From a bacterium (lineage in GTDB: Bacteria; Patescibacteriota; Patescibacteriia; Patescibacteriales; JAGXOH01): DNA of 8,669 bases. Position 1 is the first letter of the stretch. Each line of letters starts with the position of its first letter. A program made the position numbers and the translations under genes. The stretch covers positions 1 to 8,669 of the forward strand of contig JAIOTG010000013.1 of the NCBI GenBank assembly GCA_021106995.1, read 5' to 3'. Positions 5,484-8,669 of this stretch are shown one piece after another. The notes under the pieces were generated by a model. It did not search any database. It saw only the letters and a list, made by a program, of their open reading frames with translations, and was not told the origin of the DNA.

Positions 5484-6379
5484 AGTATTATAACCCTGTT
5501 TTTTATAGCCTCTTTGTATATTAGGTAGCGTCTTAATATCAGAAGAATAGGCCATTTTGTGAAGAATATTTTTAAGTCTTTTTTTCCGTTAATTAAGTAT
5601 CTTATTAAAAGCAGGGGAAGAAGAATAGGAAGAGTTAAAATGTAAAAATAGTCTTTTATATTGATAAAAAGTCCAAATTTAATCGGGGGATTGAAATGTA
5701 GATAGTGTTTTGGATATTTTTTTTTAAGAATTACCCAGACGGAAGGATTTATTGCTGATTTTAAAAGAGATTTTGTATTCCAGTTTATTTTTTGATGATA
5801 CACAACAGCGTTAAAAGATCTTTTAAAAGAAAAGTTTTTAGATATAGCCCTTATAGCCATTTCAGAATCTTCGTTGTTATATTTGAAAAATAAATCGTCA
5901 AAGTAACCGCATTTTTCAAAAACTTTTTTGGAAAATGCAATATTACAGCCCATGGGCCATTTTGCACCTATGTTTGAAACTAGCCTTTCAGGAAAGTACC
6001 CCTGATATCCTTTTTTAATATAAAAGGTTTGTCCTATAACAAAACCGATATTATCATCTATGAATTCTTTGCTTAGATTTTTAAGCCAGTTTTTATCCAC
6101 TAAGCAGTCATCATCTGTAAAGGCAACAATATTGTATTTTGCATTCTTTATTCCCGTATTTCTTGATTCGCTTAACCCTAAATTTTTCTTATGATGAATG
6201 GGTTTTATTTTTTCATTTTTTAGGGTTTCTAAAAATTCTTTTGTTCCGTCATTTGAGCCGTCATTTACTATAATGATTTCGTATTCAGAAAATTTTAAAT
6301 TTAGTAGATTTTTTAAACATTTTTTTAAATAATTCAACCTATTAAAGGTGCAAATTACAACAGAGCATTTATTGTTCAT
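5480..6379 (-). CDS. Family 2 glycosyltransferase with C-terminal membrane segment
   Basis: Inverting GT-A glycosyltransferase that moves a sugar from a nucleotide donor to a glycan or lipid acceptor at the inner face of the membrane. The N-terminus CSVVICTFNR (5-14) and VNDGSNDGT (38-46) form the nucleotide-binding region. FTDDDCL (87-93) holds the metal-binding DxD acids at 89-91. NNEDSEMAIRA (168-178) fits the catalytic acid region, followed by His195 in VVYHQ. A hydrophobic stretch at about 244-263 (YFYILTLPILLPLLLIRYLI) suggests membrane attachment, followed by a basic tail. The 299 residues match the family's usual size. It is the only minus-strand gene, converges with a 4-base overlap on the gene ending at 5483, and diverges from dnaG. 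Donor and acceptor are unknown. Nearby epimerase and GtrA genes point to surface polysaccharide assembly. Confidence 0.95.
   Translation of the reverse strand: MNNKCSVVICTFNRLNYLKKCLKNLLNLKFSEYEIIIVNDGSNDGTKEFLETLKNEKIKPIHHKKNLGLSESRNTGIKNAKYNIVAFTDDDCLVDKNWLKNLSKEFIDDNIGFVIGQTFYIKKGYQGYFPERLVSNIGAKWPMGCNIAFSKKVFEKCGYFDDLFFKYNNEDSEMAIRAISKNFSFKRSFNAVVYHQKINWNTKSLLKSAINPSVWVILKKKYPKHYLHFNPPIKFGLFINIKDYFYILTLPILLPLLLIRYLINGKKDLKIFFTKWPILLILRRYLIYKEAIKNRVIIL
5909..5938. repeat. Near-perfect 14-bp-arm inverted repeat in the glycosyltransferase gene
   Basis: Left arm 5909-5922 and right arm 5925-5938 are complementary at 13 of 14 positions, with a 2-base centre. The one exception (5916/5931) pairs as a G-U wobble only in plus-strand RNA and is a mismatch in the gene's own mRNA. 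It overlaps codons around AFSKKVFEKC. Function unknown; it may be chance or a mutational relic. Confidence 0.75.
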
Positions 6380-6563
6380 ATTAGGTATTTAGATACTTAA
6401 ATATAATTTGTGTATTAATTTTAATTGTGATAATGTTTTTTTATAAGACTTTTAATCTCTGATTATATTTTAAATTAATACCCGTTTTAAAGCAAGAATT
6501 TTTTTTAATATTTTTACTAAAATAAGCTTGAAAAATGTAATTGACATATTGTAATATTAATTT
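6380..6563. other. Divergent intergenic region between glycosyltransferase and dnaG
   Basis: This 184-base, almost purely A/T gap must carry start signals for both neighbours. A plausible dnaG promoter lies at its right end. On the minus strand only a weak -10-like TTATAT (6406-6401) is seen, about 22 bases before the glycosyltransferase ATG, with no convincing -35. An imperfect dyad (6381-6400: TTAGGTAT, TTAG, ATACTTAA) touches that start. No RNA gene or small open frame of note is visible. Confidence 0.6.
6528..6557 (+). promoter_or_regulatory. Candidate dnaG promoter, possibly giving a leaderless transcript
   Basis: TTGAAA (6528-6533) and TAATAT (6552-6557) are separated by 18 bases. A start about 7 bases after the -10 would fall on or next to the dnaG ATG at 6564, and no Shine-Dalgarno is present. 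A closer match to the -35 consensus, TTGACA at 6541-6546, has no usable -10 ahead of the ATG. Confidence 0.45.
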
Positions 6564-8432
6564 ATGCAAATAAGTGATGAAATAAAATCAAGATTAGATG
6601 TCGTAGATGTAATAAAGGAGTATATTCAGCTTAAACCGGTTGGCTCTAATTTTTCAGCCCTTTCTCCCTTTAACAGAGAAAAAACTCCCTCTTTTATGGT
6701 GTCTCCAGAGAAACAAATTTGGCACTGTTTTAGTTCAGGTAAGGGGGGCGATGTTATTAGTTTTATAATGGAAATGGAAGGTGTTAGTTTTGTTGAAGCT
6801 TTGCGTATTTTAGCTCCAAGAGCAGGAGTTACTTTAAAGAGAGAAAACCCAAAAGAAGCTTCTAGGCGAAATAAATTGTTGGATATAATGGAAATAGCGA
6901 CTAATTATTATCATCAAATTCTAGTGGAGTCAAAATCAGCTGAGTCGGCTCGCGCTTATTTGAAAAGTAGAAATTTAAATGAAGAGACTTTATTGGATTG
7001 GAAAATAGGTTTTAGCGGAGAGTCTTGGGATGATTTAATTAAATTTTTAAAAGGAAAAGGATATAATGATAATGATATAATAGCCTGTGGTTTGGCTAAT
7101 AGAAAAAAGGAAACAGGACGGGTGTATAACCGTTTTAGAGAGAGAATAATGTTTCCTATTAATGATTACAATGGAAATGTGGTTGCTTTTTCGGCTCGAG
7201 TCAGTCCGGAAAAAGAAAAAGAAGAATTAATGGGAAAATATGTGAATAGTCCTCAAACTACAATTTATAACAAAAGCAAAATTTTATTTGGTTTAGACAA
7301 AGCTAAGACTGTTATAAAAAGTGAGGATTCTGTGATAATTATGGAAGGGCAGATGGATGCTATTACGGCTCACCAAAATGGTTTTAAAAATGTTGTGGCC
7401 AGTTCCGGTACGGCTCTTACTAGGGATCAATTAAGTTTAGTTAAAAGATATTCCCCAAATATTATTTTAGCTTTTGATATGGACCAGGCTGGGCAGATAG
7501 CGGTTGACAGGGGAGTGAGAGAGGCTTCTTTTCTTGATATGAGAATAAAAATAGTCACTCTTCCCGAAGGGCTTGATCCTGATGATTTAATTAAGAAAGA
7601 TGTTAAAAAATGGAAAAGTTTATTAGACTCCGCTCATCATATTATGGATTATTATTTTGATAAAACTTTTGTCGGGATAAAAACAGAGGAGCTTGATAGC
7701 AAAAGGGAGGCTGTCCAAAAATTATTACCCATAATAGCTCGAGTAAGTGATTTAATAGAAAGAGATCATTGGCTTAAGAAGTTGAGCCAAAAATTAAGTG
7801 TTGATGAGAATCTTTTAAGAGAAACATTGATTAACTATAAAGAAAAAAATAAAAATCAATACAGAAATGAAGAAGTTGATAATAGAAATGATAGGCCTAA
7901 AAAGGATGTAGACAGAGATTGTGTAGCTTCTCAAAATTTACTCGCTTTGCTTTTAAAATTTCCAAGTCTTATATCTTATTCTCTAAATCGTTTAGAGCCT
8001 GGGGAGGTTCGGGGAGGACAAAATAAACAGATTTACAAAAACTTAATTTTTTACTATAATAAAGAAACAATAAATTCTTCAAATGGTAATTTGGAGAATT
8101 TAAATTATTCTGATTTTAAAGAATTTTTAGTTAAAAATAACGGTCAAACAGAAGAGGAAGATGGTTTTTTGCTAGAAGAATTGAAACTTCTTGATAAGTT
8201 AGCCATTTTAGGAGAAAGAGATTATTATAATGTTGAAATTAATGAAGCTAAAAATGAAGTAATAAAAATAATAAGTCTTTTAAGGAAGAATAATATTAGA
8301 AAACGAATGAAGAAAATAGAAAAGATTATAATTGATCTGGAAGATAATAATGAAAAGGAAAAAATCGATGAATTTATGGGTGAATTAAAAATTTTATCAG
8401 AAGAATTGAATGAGATAGAAAAGCAAGAATAA
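6564..8432 (+). CDS. dnaG: DNA primase DnaG with degenerate zinc-binding site
   Basis: Makes RNA primers for Okazaki fragments and replication starts, working with the replicative helicase. The 622 residues have full family layout: CHC2 zinc-binding-type domain (about 1-95), N-terminal catalytic domain (about 125-250), TOPRIM (about 255-340), a charged linker (about 425-452) and a C-terminal helicase-interaction-type region (about 453-622). TOPRIM acids are intact: Glu261 in MEGQMD, and Asp305 and Asp307 in FDMDQAG. The zinc domain keeps its surroundings (EKTPSF at 39-44, GKGGD at 59-63), but the usual Cys-x2-His and Cys-x2-Cys ligands are Ser34, Asn37, Cys55 and Ser58, so only one of four remains. 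There is no frameshift. The ATG at 6564 fits the conserved N-terminus and the end of the AT-rich gap. It lies 20 bases before a probable rpoD; the usual rpsU upstream is absent. Confidence 0.98.
   Translation: MQISDEIKSRLDVVDVIKEYIQLKPVGSNFSALSPFNREKTPSFMVSPEKQIWHCFSSGKGGDVISFIMEMEGVSFVEALRILAPRAGVTLKRENPKEASRRNKLLDIMEIATNYYHQILVESKSAESARAYLKSRNLNEETLLDWKIGFSGESWDDLIKFLKGKGYNDNDIIACGLANRKKETGRVYNRFRERIMFPINDYNGNVVAFSARVSPEKEKEELMGKYVNSPQTTIYNKSKILFGLDKAKTVIKSEDSVIIMEGQMDAITAHQNGFKNVVASSGTALTRDQLSLVKRYSPNIILAFDMDQAGQIAVDRGVREASFLDMRIKIVTLPEGLDPDDLIKKDVKKWKSLLDSAHHIMDYYFDKTFVGIKTEELDSKREAVQKLLPIIARVSDLIERDHWLKKLSQKLSVDENLLRETLINYKEKNKNQYRNEEVDNRNDRPKKDVDRDCVASQNLLALLLKFPSLISYSLNRLEPGEVRGGQNKQIYKNLIFYYNKETINSSNGNLENLNYSDFKEFLVKNNGQTEEEDGFLLEELKLLDKLAILGERDYYNVEINEAKNEVIKIISLLRKNNIRKRMKKIEKIIIDLEDNNEKEKIDEFMGELKILSEELNEIEKQE
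8071..8102. repeat. Hairpin-forming inverted repeat near the 3' end of dnaG
   Basis: Arms 8071-8084 and 8089-8102 can form a 14-bp stem (13 Watson-Crick pairs plus one G-U at 8079/8094) with a GGTA loop. It sits in codons for a polar Asn/Ser-rich segment of the C-terminal domain, about 350 bases before the next gene. It may be an mRNA structure; chance is not excluded. Confidence 0.7.
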
Positions 8433-8452
8433 AAATTAAAATTATTTTATAT

Positions 8453-8669
8453 ATGACGAATAAAAAAAACAAGACTTTGAGTAAAGGAAAAAAGAGTGTT
8501 AAGTCTGTAAAAATTAAAAAAATGCCAAAAAAGAAAAAAGTTGTGAATAAAACTCCGTTTAGTGGATTAAAAAAAACAAAATCTAAGGAAAAGAAGGTTG
8601 GAGTCAAGAAAGCAGTTGTTTCTAAGAAAAAAATAACTACTAACATTGAGAAAAATATCAGCAAAAAGA
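8453..8669 (+). CDS. Lys-rich N-terminus of a downstream protein, probably sigma factor RpoD (3' partial)
   Basis: An ATG at 8453, 20 bases after dnaG, opens a frame that runs to the window edge: 72 full codons. About 29 of these residues are Lys, with Ser, Thr and Val as the next most common, only two Glu and no Asp. No fold or motif is visible, so the segment is probably a disordered, nucleic-acid-binding tail. The call as the primary sigma factor rests on position, since dnaG-rpoD is a widely conserved pair in the bacterial macromolecular synthesis operon, and on my recollection that Patescibacterial RpoD often begins with a basic, low-complexity region. A histone-like or ribosome-associated basic protein is the main alternative. 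The conserved sigma regions would lie beyond the window, so no symbol is assigned. Confidence 0.7.
   Translation, partial: MTNKKNKTLSKGKKSVKSVKIKKMPKKKKVVNKTPFSGLKKTKSKEKKVGVKKAVVSKKKITTNIEKNISKK

Noticed and set aside
5811..5826. 16-bp palindrome TTAAAAGATCTTTTAA in the glycosyltransferase gene
   Set aside because: A loop-free palindrome of eight pairs in AT-rich coding DNA is plausible by chance and has no regulatory position.
6541..6546. Consensus TTGACA just before dnaG as its -35
   Set aside because: A 16-18 base spacer puts the -10 on or inside the dnaG ATG with no good match, and transcription would start inside the gene. TTGAAA at 6528 with TAATAT fits better.
6663..6737. Primase zinc-site changes as a sequencing error or frameshift
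   Set aside because: Three separate substitutions lie in a continuous frame with conserved flanking motifs, which errors would not produce neatly.
8374..8664. Minus-strand open frame rich in Phe and Leu
   Set aside because: It is the antisense of the Lys-rich gene start and the dnaG end; poly-Lys codons read backwards give Phe/Leu, so the hydrophobicity is an artefact.

Overview
The window is a dense, strongly AT-rich bacterial segment. It carries seven complete protein genes and two genes cut by the window edges. No RNA gene, insertion sequence or CRISPR array is visible. Several traits together suggest a Patescibacteria (Candidate Phyla Radiation, probably Parcubacteria-like) genome: AT-driven Lys/Asn/Ile-rich proteins, overlapping or nearly touching genes, no Shine-Dalgarno sequence ahead of any start, a stand-alone receiver next to a large multi-sensor kinase, and dnaG followed directly by a Lys-rich start that looks like rpoD. 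This placement is inference from gene style. Standard stop usage fits; nothing suggests UGA recoding.

Left part (1-3634, + strand): the end of a coiled-coil protein overlaps by 4 bases the start of a 1015-residue membrane histidine kinase (seven-helix N-terminal region, double Cache, HAMP, PAS, HisKA, HATPase). A receiver-only response regulator follows. This is a complete phosphorelay input with no DNA-binding output in view.

Middle (3635-5483, + strand): an 84-base gap holds a promoter whose -10 lies inside a perfect 11-bp inverted repeat. It precedes a three-gene run: a nucleotide-sugar epimerase, a GtrA-family four-helix membrane protein, and an unrecognised 124-residue protein. A family 2 glycosyltransferase (5480-6379, - strand) converges on this run with a 4-base overlap. 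Epimerase, GtrA and glycosyltransferase together suggest surface glycan or lipid-linked sugar work.

Right part (6380-8669): a 184-base divergent gap leads into DnaG primase and then the start of a Lys-rich protein, probably the primary sigma factor. This matches the dnaG-rpoD part of the macromolecular synthesis operon. The primase keeps its TOPRIM catalytic acids but has lost three of the four usual zinc ligands.

The least expected signals are the degenerate primase zinc site, a perfect 16-bp-arm palindrome inside the kinase gene, the inverted repeat over the epimerase promoter, poly-G tracts in the epimerase gene, and a heptad-length tandem duplication in the kinase signalling helix. No complete undescribed system is proved here.
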